A DNA stretch of 64,000 bases from Gongronella butleri. Lineage: Eukaryota > Mucoromycota > Mucoromycetes > Mucorales > Cunninghamellaceae. The first letter of the stretch is position 1. Every line of letters starts with the position of its first letter. Positions 31,713 to 42,610 of this stretch are shown in pieces. The stretch is taken from the NCBI GenBank assembly GCA_025201375.1, contig JAIWZP010000007.1, positions 434,001 to 498,000 on the forward strand, in the 5' to 3' direction. Position numbers and translations under genes: made by a program. The notes under the pieces are model-generated. The model searched no databases, had not been told where the DNA came from, and saw nothing but the letters and a program-made list of their open reading frames with translations.

Positions 31713-33743
31713 TTACAGGTTGATGGCGGCCAATTTTGATTTGATAGTTTCGACCATGTCTTCACGCTTGACCTCGATGCCTGCGCCCTGTGCGTCGTCC
31801 TTGTATCGCATGTCCTTGACGCGGACGATGCCCTGGTCGAGCTCGGACTTGCCGATGAAGATGGCGACGGGGATCTGTTCCTTGTCGCACACGCTGAACT
31901 GCTTGTCCATCTTGGGCTTGGTCTTGAACATGAAGCTTGCCTTGATGTCATTGTCCCACAGCTCGCGGCAGATCTGCATGCGCTCCTTGAGCAGCGAGTC
32001 GCCAACGGCAATCACGTACACCTCGGTCTCGTTACTCTTGATCTTTTGCGCCGCCTGACGCGCCATCAGGATCGAGAACACGCGCTCAACACCAATCGAC
32101 ACACCCACACAAGGGATCTTCAAGTTGGGCTCACCCTTTTTGTTCGTGCCCGAAAACATGCCAACCAGGTTGTCGTAGCGGCCACCAGCAGCAATCGAAC
32201 CAACACCCACCGTCGACTCATCCAATTCGCCGTCTTCCTTTTTCTTCTTCTTGGTCATCGACCCGTCGTCTAATTCTAAACAATTTTTTTAAAAAAAAAA
32301 GAAAAGAAAAATGAGTGATCCGCGTGCTTTTTTTTTTTTTTAAAAAACGAAAGCTTACTGGGAGGCGCAGACATCTCGGTGACAGCCTCGTAGATGATAC
32401 CGGTATAATAGTCCAAGCCGCGGGCCAAGCTGAGATCAAAGGACATCTGCAAAAGAAAGCTGTCAGGATCCATGACCGGGCAAAGCGCGACTTTTTTTTG
32501 TACCTTTTCTGTGATTTCGAACGCGTCCATAAAGTCGTAGAGCAATTGCATGTCAGCAATACCCTCCGAGGCACTCTTGTTCTTTGTCAATTCCTCGTCC
32601 TTGGCCAGCTTTTCCAGCAAATCGCGGCCACCCTTCAATTTGACATAGGTGCCGATCTTGTCGGCGACCGCCTCGTCCAGGCCCTTGTCCACGGTCATTT
32701 CCTTCTTGACTTCCTCCCAGGGCAGCTAGACAGATGCAGGCGAAAAAAGGGGAATATGGGTTAACATCATAGGCACAAATGCTTTTTGTCTCTCTATTTT
32801 TTTTTTTTTTTTTTTTTTTACCTTGTCCATCTTGTCGACGGCCGAAGAAATGGGGCGGATGTTGTCTTCAGGCACGCCACACACCTGGAAGATACCATCG
32901 AGGATCTTGCGGTGGTTGAGCTAGGAAAAAACGGGGCAAGTTTAAGAAAAATTGCCATTTTCATTGATTTTTTCGCGTTTTACCTTGACAGTGAACTTGC
33001 CAATGTCGAGGGCGGTGAGGGCCTCGCAGAGGATGCGCAGGATTTCGGCGTCAGGAATCATAGGGTCATACTGGCCGGCAATGTCGAAATCGCACTGGTA
33101 AAACTCGCGCATGCGGCCCTTTGTCATGGCGGGCTGATCGCGGCGATACACCTTGGCGATGTGGTAGCGCTTAAAGTTGGCGTACTCGCGGCCGTTCATG
33201 GCGAGGAAACGCGCAAAGGGCACGGTCAAATCGTAGCGCAGCGAGCACTCCTCGCCACCTTGGTCGGCAAGATCGTAAATCAGCTTGGAATCCTCGCCAT
33301 ACTTGCCGCTGAGAATCTCCTTGAGCTCAAATACGGGCGTGTCAATCGTCACGGCGCCGTGCTTCTTAAACACCTTGGTGATAGTCGAAAACACCTTTTC
33401 GCGGATCGCCATGTCCTTGTCATTGTAATCCTTGGTGCCCTGCAAGTCGATAAAAACGAAAAAATGGCATGTTGGTCAATCCATTGGCCCTGCACCAAGC
33501 GAATGGCCCGTGTTTGCGTTCTCTACAACGCTTTTTTACCTTGGCAGTCTTGAGGGTAAAGGACGTTTTGGACGCTTTGCTCTTGCTGCCGCCCTCCAAG
33601 GCAGCCTTTTCCTGGTGGAGCTCGCGCAGGCGTGCGGCCTCGGGGTCGACGACCGACTTGTCAGCCTTGTCAGCCTTGAGCTGGCGCACCTTGGCCGCCT
33701 GCTCTTCAATGGCCTTGTCGAGTTCTTGTTTGCGATCGGACAT
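31713..33743 (-). CDS. HTS1: Histidyl-tRNA synthetase with N-terminal WHEP-like domain
   Basis: Six exons on the minus strand: 33540-33743, 32984-33439, 32822-32920, 32504-32725, 32359-32446 and 31713-32275, giving 543 residues. All junctions keep frame; most donors are GTAAAA. Residues about 1-50 form a Lys/Glu/Gln-rich helical hairpin like a WHEP domain, ending before the conserved FTLKTAKGTKDYND junction. Class II motifs are visible: motif 2 ([15 protein letters not shown]), histidine signatures [10 protein letters not shown] and AAGGRYDNL, and motif 3 (GVSIGVERV). The C-terminal anticodon-binding domain follows ([10 protein letters not shown] to SKLAAINL). It charges tRNA-His, mainly in the cytosol; no targeting peptide is seen at this start. 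A Lys-rich loop ([11 protein letters not shown]) sits at the last splice. Confidence 0.95.
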
Positions 33744-34036
33744 GTTTAATAATAATATAGAAAAAAAGGAGAAGAAAAAGAAGTTGACTCATTCGACGGG
33801 CCTGATGAGGCTTGTGCTTTTATACCCACTTCCAGGCGGATCTTGAATCAAGTTGCCAAATTTGGCTTGGCTGCCCTTATTTTTTTTTCTAGAGCCATTG
33901 GCAGCTGGCAATCCCTGCGACACTGGATTTGGCAGTGACGCACAAGCAGCGCGTCATCCTGATTCACGCTTGAAAACCGTGCCACCTATTGCCCTTTTTC
34001 TTTTCCATTTTTATTGTTTTTTTACGAGCGCTTAAT

Positions 34037-36498
34037 TTATGGCTGAAAGAACGAATGTCTAGGCTTCTTTGCATCGGGTTGCTGATTCTTTGGCGTAGGG
34101 CGCTTATTGGCAGAGGTGGATGAAGGGGGTATCGATTGGCGTTCCTGCTGCATCAGGTCCTGCGCAAAGTGAAAATCGGTATGCTCTTCGATCTTGTCGA
34201 CGGGGATGGCCTCGTGGCAGCGATCGCATTTCCACGTGAGCGGGTCGTCGTCATCCTTGCCCTTGGACGCCACTTGGTCGTCGTCATCCTTGATGGTATT
34301 CGTGTCGGAGGCATCAGGCGGCGCGTCAGGTCCGCACTTTTGAAAGAATTGAAGCAATGGCGACGCGTTTTTGCCTGCCAGCTTTGTGGAAGCGTCGTTG
34401 GCGGGTGCGGGATGCTCATCCTTGATATTGCTACTGGTCGTGCCATTGCTGGTGCCATTGCTGGTGCTCGCGGATGACGCGCTAGCTGCCGAGAAAAACT
34501 TTGAAATGTCGTGACTCGAGAGCGACTCATCGTACGCAAGCCCCGACACGGACACCGCCAGGTGGCTGCACGGCAGCACATCCTTTATCCCAATCTGTTG
34601 CTCCACCACATGCTGAATTTTGGCTCGTAGCACATCTAAATGGGACAAATAAGCCATTTTGCTCTCATGACGCCCTTTTTTCAAGTTTCCTACCCATGGA
34701 TTTGAGGTCGTGGCGATTGATCATGGCCATGGACTTTGACCGATACGCGGGATCTCTTGTACACTTGTAAGAAACCTTGTAAAACAGGTGGAAAAGGGAG
34801 AGGTTAGCGGGATGTCGCGTTATAAAATGGCATTGTTGTTGGTTTTACTGTCATTGTCTTGGGGTATAGCTCTGTCTGCTCCCATTGCTCCATAATGCGG
34901 CCATACAGCTCGGATGCCAAGATGCCGAACCAGGGCTCGACGTCTTGATGGCGCTTGAGGACGGGCTGCATGGATTTTGATGCGATCAGCGACTTTGCTG
35001 CCTTGGTCAGAATCACTAACGAAAAGAAAAAGCGCGTCAGTGTGGTTCGCCAATTGCCTTGAAAACCAATGTTTTACCTTCTTCATGATCAATACCGCGC
35101 ACAACATTGTAAAGGTAGGTGCCATTTGAAGCACCAAACTTGGCCTGCAGATCTTCCATGCTGTACTGCCACAGATCGCTGGCCATCTTGGCCTGATACT
35201 CGGCCTCCACCAGCTCGCCGAGCTTGCCGCCAAGATTCCGGATCTTTCTAAAAGGCACCTCTTGCATGAATTGCATCCCTAAATGCTCTCGCAGCACCGT
35301 CTAGGAGAAAAAAGTGGCGTCGGATCATCATGAAACCGTCTTTTTTGCTCTTTACCTGCTTGTTGGGCTTGTGCATGCTCGAGCAGAGCTTGGCCTGCAC
35401 CTTGTTGTGCGCAATGCCTATTAAATCACGATCAGAGACATTGTGGGCGCGCGCTTTTCGCTTCTTTTTACCTGCAGAGCACGTGTAATGTAGATCGTCG
35501 TAGACTTGTTTACGGATGGATGCCGCAAAGATGGCGCCAAGGTACAATTGGACGTCCTTCCAGCTTGTCTTGTCCATGACCAATGGCGCGCCGTCCTTTT
35601 CGCTCTCCTTTTCGTCATCGCTCTTGACCAAGAACGCGGCGGCGTCCCAGTCCAGCATGTGCTCCGGCAAAAACGTGTCGTCCAGGCGCTCCATGAGCTC
35701 AGGGTGCTGCGGGATGTATTCTTCGCAGAGCCGCTTGTTCACCAACGCCGTCACATCAAGAAATGCCTCGTCCGTCCCGCATTTCTGCAGCAGTGGGCAA
35801 TGTGACTTGAAAATGCGGAAAATCTCTTTGCTGGCATTGCGGTACGGCGATAAATCAACCTAAAAGAAAAAGAAAAAAAAGTCAGATTTGGTGTGCTGTT
35901 CCCCATTGGCTGGGCGTGCAGCGGCGCGTCGCGCTCTTTTCTTTTTTTTTTTTTTTTTCCTTCCTTGCCTTGTGCGTGCTGCGGCTCGGGTTTTCGTGGT
36001 ACCCAGCGACGTCCTCGTTGGGTGCAAAGGTGGCCACGTGAACGAGCGTGATTTCTAAGGCAAAGAGCGCGCGTCAGCCCCGTATTTCGTAGTTGGCTGT
36101 TGGTAGTTGCCCAAAAATGCGCGCCCCCTCCCTACCTGGGCAAAGCCGTCTTGCCTCGTCTTTGTCGCAATGCCGCGAAACGCCGTATTTTCGTGCCTCG
36201 TAGTTGACTAGAGCCATTTATGCATGCGTGAGCGCGCAACGACTAATAGAAAACGACCCGTCCGTCCAATTTGTTTTTACCCGCAATCAGATTAGACCAC
36301 TGCTGCACGGCGAGCGGCTGGTCAGGGGACATGCCCAACCGCACTTGCTCTGAAAGAAAAAAAAAAGTGTGAAAAAGGGCTCAATGCGCGTCGGTCCAAA
36401 GAAAACGAATGCGACTTACCCACTTGGCAAAAGTAACAGTCGAGATCTATGTGCAAAATACACCTGGAGTGCTTTAAGCACGACGGCAACTGCGACAT
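34037..36498 (-). CDS. RAD30: DNA polymerase eta (Y-family translesion polymerase)
   Basis: Ten exons on the minus strand: 36420-36498, 36281-36349, 36136-36207, 35969-36054, 35472-35859, 35356-35417, 35078-35300, 34849-35015, 34694-34775 and 34037-34635. Product 608 residues. Metal-binding acidic residues are in HIDLDCYF (Asp18, Asp20) and TDEAFLD (Asp132, Glu133). VNYEARKYGVSRHCDKDEARRLCP is the finger region typical of eta. The little-finger domain covers about 325-440. The C terminus has a UBZ zinc finger (KCDRCHEAIP...EEHTDFHF) and ends in RHSFFQP, a PCNA-binding PIP-like motif. It copies past UV lesions at stalled forks. The fourth intron appears to use a GC donor (AAG|GCAAGG). Confidence 0.94.
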
Positions 36499-38195
36499 TG
36501 AGGAAGAAAAAAAAGTGAGAGCAAAAAAAAAAAAAAAAGAGCTGCGCCTCGCCAAACCCACTTTTTCGGTCTTCTTATTTGGGCATTTCGAAATTCGCAG
36601 CGCGCTTTTTTTTTTTTTTTTTTTTTTTTGTAATGCACTATGATGCACATAAAATCATGCAAAAAATCATAAACTATCATGTTTTGGCGCTGTGTCATGT
36701 CGTGCGGATGCCTGAGAGTGTTCAAATTCGACACAATGATTTCGATGGATGCAGAGCACGATCATATTAAGTTTGATGCCAAATTGACATCAAACGAATC
36801 TTGATATAACCCTTTTTTGATTCTACGTATACGACATTTTTGCGCGTCATTACTTTAAATCGATTTCTTAAAGTGTTGGGGCTGCATAGAACGCAGCCTT
36901 TGCAACATGTTTGCCACCCGGGGCCAAGCGCAACGCGAAGAAAAAAAATGGAGGTGATGGTACTTTCTAAAAAAAAAAAAAGAGCAAGCTTGCTTTTTGG
37001 ATTTGCTACGTTCTTTTGTTATTCAATTCTCTAGAAACTATTGTATTTTCTTGAACACGTCGTCAGCGACAATCGACAAAAGGTTGTTTACTTGGATATT
37101 GTGCACTTTTAAAAAAGAAGGGCTTGTTACGAATAAACAATTGATTTTTCCGCGTTTTTGAATACGTATTTCGTGCCCTTCTTGCTAGACGATCTGTTCT
37201 AGTAATTGCAGCTCCACCGGATACAGCACGTTCTCATTACACGCAATTCTGCTGCTTACCGAGAGGAGACACGTTGCCCAGAGCAATAGTTATTTAGATG
37301 AAAGGTCAAACTTGCGACTTTGGCGCTTTATGCATTCTTGTACTAATCAACTTGCGACAAATTCTAGTTGACAAGACAAAGAACAACATTTGCAGCAAGA
37401 TATGATATTCATTTCAAATATTTACTGGTAGGAAGTGGCATATGTTCATATCATAAAAACACTGTTGTTCCACGACGCTGAATCTGTGATCCTACAGTAT
37501 ACCTCGCAAATTTGGTGAGAGCATTACTGCAACTGTGACGCGTGTCCGATATCTGTTTCAAAAATAAATCAACCAGCGCTGGAGAAAATGCACAAAACAT
37601 GACTTTCATCTGTTACGGATGTATATTTCTCACAAAAAAGTGATTTATCCATCCATTATTTTTAATCCCAATGGACAAAACTTGACACGCGTTGCCGCTT
37701 TAATTCTTGCAATGCCGTGCTACATTGCACAAAAAAGTACACGCTTGCCTTTCAAACACGAAAAAAGTGTGTTTTTTTAGACTTTGCCGGCTCGTTGTGC
37801 CTTCAGAAAAAAATTTACAGCTACCTGCGCACTTGATGAAAAGTCGCGCCAGAGCATGAAGAACAACGGCTGTAAACAGAGACGAGAGTTCGCGTTGAGA
37901 TCTCGGTTACTTGAAGTGCAATGACTTGAGAACACGTATTTACGATTTTAATTTGGCAGAAATGCTGGCTTGACTCTGTTTGCTTTCCATTCTGTACTGT
38001 ATTCACAAATTCGAGCTTCCACAAGCGTGAAAAAAATACTGACTCCCAGCATGTGCCCGAGAAATTTCACAAAAGCACGATTTTCAAGCCTTAATTTTGT
38101 AATTTAAAATATTTAATCAGTTGTTGACACGGCAGTCAATGCCAAATTGATAGATTATACAGTGCATTATGACATATGATACAGTTCTAGGCGTG
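36499..38195. other. Intergenic, AT-rich, mostly without features
   Basis: About 1.7 kb. A and T homopolymers flank the polymerase eta start (36522-36538, 36606-36629). A fragment of dispersed repeat module A (ACTTTGCCGGCTCGTTGTGCC onwards) lies at about 37780-37880. The remainder shows no coding signal; the small frames are not convincing. Confidence 0.5.
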
Positions 38196-39665
38196 TCAAT
38201 TTTTGACGAAGCCTTGCACTACCTGGATGATGCCCGTGAACGAGACGATCAAGGCCGTCATTGTCACAAGCAGGGCGAACGCGTCGCGCGTGAGGCTATT
38301 GCTGAAATCACGCTTAATCCTTTGCCGCCAGCTCAGAAATTCATTGCACAGCATGATGTATTCATAACCGTGCGGACTGGTCATGTGCGTAAAATAAATC
38401 AGATTACAGCCACAGAAAAGGACAGTTTTCACTTCTGTGAAGTTGTCATAGTCGAGGATCCCCATGTCGATGGCCAATTTAAAAGAACTGGGTGTGCTAC
38501 AGAGATTAAAATAGATGCCTAGCAACTCTTTTGCGGGAGAAGGTTCGCTAAGATTAAAATCACAAAAACAGGCAATAGCACGCATCTGCGTCAAGTTCAA
38601 TTGACCAATACGGATCCTGCGGCCACGAACGGAAAATCCCACAGAATTGTACACGTCGACAATGTAACCCTTTCCAATGAGTTCCTCAAGTGTGACCGCG
38701 TGCTTAGGAAGTGGAACCTTGTGTTCCTTGGGCTGACCAAAGAGCTCGAGGACCACAACGTCCATGATTGTTGTATTTAGTGAGACTTGCTTTGACATGG
38801 TTTCGATCTGAGTATGCCCAAACAGCTGAAGAGAAATATCTCGGCACAAAAGGAGACGCTGCATGTCGCCCTTCAGCCAATCTTCGACTCGCTCCACCGC
38901 ATCCGTTTTGTAGTTTTCGGGCACAAGTTCGTTCCTTTTTAAGTGATTCCAAGAAGAGAAGCAATCCAATAAGTTGTCCAGGTTGTAGTTGTAGTTGTCG
39001 TCGTCACTAAAGCCAACTGCTGCCAAGATGGCGTCGGCCGCCTCTTTGATTTCCAAAGCACCTCCTGAGGCGGCCTTGCAAAGACTGTCCTTTAACACCT
39101 TACGTTCATTTGTTCTAAAGTTAAAATGAACGTCCCCAAGTCGCGTCGCCATTAATCCCACCTTGCAGGGGTTGTGCAGAGGCCAGTCCTGGCTGGTCGC
39201 AATAAGGCCCTTTAGGTAATGCACCGCACCAATAATGTCCTTGACCGTGAGCTGACCTTGTCGAGATTCAAAAGTTCGTGCGTTCATTGTTGTGTCAGTG
39301 CTGTCTAAAGGCATTGGACACGACTGCGCTTCGAATGGGACACACGAATACGCTCGGAAGTGTGTTGTGTCGTTTTTAGTCGAAGGCGCATAAGGCAAGG
39401 GCGTCAGCGTATAATCCGCTATGATGACCGACCGCTTAGTAATCCTGTCCAGATCAACGTCCTTGAGCATCCTAGTCATGTCGCGAATCGTTGGACGCTT
39501 GAAAAAGCTTGTTTCGTGCCAATTTGGAAACAAAAGATGGAAGCCCTCCTGCTCCGAAGGCAAAAGTATGATGTCGGGATCAAAGATGCAATTTGGATCA
39601 ATGAGACCACGGTGCTTGGTGTTTTCCGCAGAGCTTCGAAGGTCAATGCTCGTGGGAGACTGCAT
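38196..39665 (-). CDS. Unrecognised protein family, copy 1, with C-terminal membrane helix
   Basis: Single-exon gene of 489 residues. It has no signal peptide. The N terminus contains TKHRGLIDPNCIFDPDIILL, shared with the paralogue at 40512-41924. Most of the protein is soluble and mixed alpha/beta, with a run of paired motifs common to both copies (GLMATRLGDVHF, AADAILAAVGF, STPSSFKLAIDMG, DYDNFT, HGYEY). A single hydrophobic segment (FALLVTMTALIVSFTGIIQ) lies about 20 residues from the end, so the protein is probably tail-anchored. The general plan, soluble domain plus one C-terminal helix, recalls plant DUF247, but the resemblance is too weak to claim homology. Function unknown. Confidence 0.75.
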   Translation of the reverse strand: MQSPTSIDLRSSAENTKHRGLIDPNCIFDPDIILLPSEQEGFHLLFPNWHETSFFKRPTIRDMTRMLKDVDLDRITKRSVIIADYTLTPLPYAPSTKNDTTHFRAYSCVPFEAQSCPMPLDSTDTTMNARTFESRQGQLTVKDIIGAVHYLKGLIATSQDWPLHNPCKVGLMATRLGDVHFNFRTNERKVLKDSLCKAASGGALEIKEAADAILAAVGFSDDDNYNYNLDNLLDCFSSWNHLKRNELVPENYKTDAVERVEDWLKGDMQRLLLCRDISLQLFGHTQIETMSKQVSLNTTIMDVVVLELFGQPKEHKVPLPKHAVTLEELIGKGYIVDVYNSVGFSVRGRRIRIGQLNLTQMRAIACFCDFNLSEPSPAKELLGIYFNLCSTPSSFKLAIDMGILDYDNFTEVKTVLFCGCNLIYFTHMTSPHGYEYIMLCNEFLSWRQRIKRDFSNSLTRDAFALLVTMTALIVSFTGIIQVVQGFVKN

Positions 39666-40511
39666 TTTATCAAAAAAAAAAAAAAAAAAAAAAGATGGGG
39701 AGGGGACAGGAAGAAAGAAGCGCTATGAAGATGCAATCAAAGAAGATTGCACTCTTTGTCGCAATTTGTACAATTTGTCACGTGGTTGTACAAGTTCTCC
39801 CAAGTTCCAAGCCCACGGAATGCGCAAAAAATAAGAAAAAATAAAATCATAGCGAGTCAAGAGATTTGGGAACGCACACACTGCTTTTTATCGCTTCTAC
39901 CAAATTTTGTACTCATCCGATGTCTAGGAACAACAGACTCTGTGCGAAGCACGTAAAATAATTATAGAAAGTCATTCAGGGACGTGTTTCGGAGTTTAGA
40001 CAGGAAGTGAGCGTGTCTCCGGCCTAGATTTGCGCAACACTTGCGAGACTGCCTTCGATGGACAGAAAATCGAATTTTGGGTATTTTATCGCTTCCATTT
40101 CTCTGCTTGATTGTGTCACGACTTGGGGTTAAAACGATTAATCGGCTTATACAAACGTACGAAATCCGTCCCGTCTACTATCCTGTAGCAGACAAGAAAT
40201 CATATTTGAGCGCCTCGCGTTGCATTGGTTTGCATAACAAGAGCACCACATCCAAACAAAAGGCTAGCCTCTTTTTGTTGTGACACCACGAAATATGGCA
40301 CAAAAAGCGATTTTACCGCACAGTCACCGTATGTGCGTGTATTTGCAGCATTGGTTTTTATTTTTACAGAAGAAACCCATACTGTATTGCCTCATGGTAA
40401 TATCTGACGTGGTGACAAGATTGGATGCTATTGTACATTGCAAATTTGGCATGGAAAGCATTGCGGCCCTTTGAATGTTGCCTGTGAAAGGTGCAACTTA
40501 GGCAGCCGTGA
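39666..40511. other. Intergenic between the two paralogues
   Basis: About 0.85 kb with a 20-A run directly upstream of copy 1 (39673-39693). No gene seen; the frame at 40225-40407 has no support. Confidence 0.45.
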
Positions 40512-41924
40512 TCACCAGCAGGTTGCGCGTGAGGCAGCGCGCATGATTTGCTTTGGCCAGCTGTGGAAATCATGGCACAGCTTGGCGTATTCGTAGCCAT
40601 GCTGGCTAGTCACAGCGTCTGATCTACAGTGTAGGCCAAAAGTAGTCAATGCGCGTGTCACTGCTGTGAAATTGTCATAGTCTATGAGGTCCATGTCAAT
40701 GGCCAGTTTAAAAGAGCTGGGTGTGCTGTATAAACCGGCATAAATGCGCAAAAGGTCCTGCGCGGGACACGGTATCATTCGGTCGGCCCAATTCCCGTCT
40801 GGGCAAAGAGAGAGAGCAACATTCATCTGCACGTAGCTGAATTTGCCAATAATAACCTTGTGATCATCATGGTTGACAGAAAATTTTGGGAAATCGTATA
40901 CTTGGACGTTGTAATTGGCCATGAGATCTTCCAGCGTAATGTCGCGCTTGGGAAATTTAATCTTGCGTAGCTTTGATGGACCAAAGAGTTGGTAAGTCAC
41001 AGTGTCCTTGATGGTGCCACTTAGCGAGATTTGATCACACTTGTTACCATGGCAGTATGCACCTCCAAAGAGATGACTCGCGATGATTTCACATAGGATA
41101 CAGCGCTGGACAATGTCGCCAGAGAGCCAATTCTCGACTGTCTTGATTGTCACATCATCCAACATATAGTCTTCGTACATGAGGTAGTTTTTAGCGAGGT
41201 CAATAAAACAAAACCCGGCACGCGAGACTAAAGCTGCACCTTCGACATCATCATTGTCATGGAAGCCGACAGCTGCCAAAATGGCATCGGCCGCATCCTT
41301 GTTATCCTGCACGCTGCCCGATCCCGCCCTCAAAAGACTCTCTTTGAGTGTTTCACGCTCATTTGGCTCAAAAGCGAATTGAATGTCGGAAAGCTGTGTC
41401 GCCATCAATCCTGTTGTAAAAATGTCCGTATAAAAGCCAAGCTTGCCGGTCGCAATGCAGCCTTTGAGGTAGTGTACGACGCCAACAATGTCTTGGATCG
41501 TGATTTGACCGTGCCGTGATTGAAAAGCTCGCCCTTTCCGTTTTTTATCCGTGGCGCTCAAGGATGTGTTGCATGCGTTCGCGTCGAGTGGCACACGCGA
41601 GAATTTTCGGTAGCATGTCGAGTCCTTTTTTGTCGATGCCGCGTCTGGTGCGGGTGTGAGTGCCGTGTCCGCCAAAATGACCGAGCGCTGGGTGATTTTG
41701 GTCAAATCGACGTCCTTGAGGATCCTGCGCATTTCAAGAATCGTAGGGCGGTCAAAGATGCTCTTTTCGTCCCAATCAGGAAACAAAAGACGGAAGCCAG
41801 CGCGCTGTGAAGACAAAAGAATGATTTCGGGGTCAAAGATGCATGTTGGATCAATTAGACCACGGTGTTTGGTGCCATCCACGGTACGCTGATGGTCAAT
41901 AGTGTCCTGAGAATCAATAGCCAT
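40512..41924 (-). CDS. Unrecognised protein family, copy 2, lacking the membrane helix
   Basis: Single-exon gene of 470 residues from the ATG at 41924 (MAIDSQDTIDHQ). It is collinear with the protein at 38196-39665 along its length (TKHRGLIDPTCIFDPEIILL, GLMATQLSDIQF, AADAILAAVGF, STPSSFKLAIDMD, YDNFT, HGYEYAKLC). It ends in WPKQIMRAASRATCW, just where copy 1 enters its hydrophobic tail. The DNA beyond still resembles the tail-coding region of copy 1 (CTCACGCGC, then CCTGCTGGTGATCACGGC) but in another frame. Copy 2 has about 10 fewer bases just upstream, so the tail was probably lost by frameshift. The product would then be soluble. Function unknown. Confidence 0.72.
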   Translation of the reverse strand: MAIDSQDTIDHQRTVDGTKHRGLIDPTCIFDPEIILLSSQRAGFRLLFPDWDEKSIFDRPTILEMRRILKDVDLTKITQRSVILADTALTPAPDAASTKKDSTCYRKFSRVPLDANACNTSLSATDKKRKGRAFQSRHGQITIQDIVGVVHYLKGCIATGKLGFYTDIFTTGLMATQLSDIQFAFEPNERETLKESLLRAGSGSVQDNKDAADAILAAVGFHDNDDVEGAALVSRAGFCFIDLAKNYLMYEDYMLDDVTIKTVENWLSGDIVQRCILCEIIASHLFGGAYCHGNKCDQISLSGTIKDTVTYQLFGPSKLRKIKFPKRDITLEDLMANYNVQVYDFPKFSVNHDDHKVIIGKFSYVQMNVALSLCPDGNWADRMIPCPAQDLLRIYAGLYSTPSSFKLAIDMDLIDYDNFTAVTRALTTFGLHCRSDAVTSQHGYEYAKLCHDFHSWPKQIMRAASRATCW

Positions 41925-42610
41925 GGATGGTGTCAAAAAGAAGAGTAAAAAAGATGGAAAAGGAAGAAAAGGTGAAATTGGCTAAAAATTGATGGTAAAG
42001 CAAACGAAAGAAACGTGCCTTTATGTTGTGAGCGACATGTGGTTTCAAGTATGCAGCAAGAGTGGCTGTCGCACAAGCTGACGTTCAAAATATGCTGCTT
42101 GGCCCTTTTTTCGCTCAAAATTGCTTCTAAAAGCCTGGAACTCGCACTACGCCTTGAAATGCCGAGTGCAATCAAACGAATTGCTTTGACAGTCCATCCC
42201 AAGCTAGTCGCCGAGCCGAAGGAACCGCGTAAGAAAATCAAGAAAATCTAAAAATAAAAATAAAAAACGCGCAATTACACGTTTGCGATTTCATACGTCG
42301 CTTTTTACCAATTACCTGTGCATTTTTTACTTTCAACGGCGGCAGTCTACAAGTAAAAACACAAAAAAAAAAAAAAAAAAAATCAAATGGGGCTCCTTGG
42401 GACGTGTTTACATGCTTGAAGTGGGGCTTTTGTGTATTTCAGCTTGGAATTGCGCAGCACCAAAGTTGTTCTGGCGCGTGTAGGCTTTCTAATGAGTGCT
42501 TTACTGTCCAAAGGGGCGCTTTGGACAGAGGATAAAAAGAAGAAGAAAAAGAAAAGGAGCTTAGTATTTAATCGAAAAAAAAACATATACAAATACAATA
42601 AAAGGGAGGA
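41925..42610. other. Intergenic, no gene seen
   Basis: About 0.7 kb between two minus-strand genes, with a 21-A run at 42362-42381. The 78-aa Lys-rich plus-strand frame at 42015-42251 is unsupported. Confidence 0.45.

Noticed and set aside
32786..33553. 255-codon plus-strand frame opposite HisRS
   Set aside because: Crosses introns and exons of HisRS in antisense and shows no protein-like features of its own.
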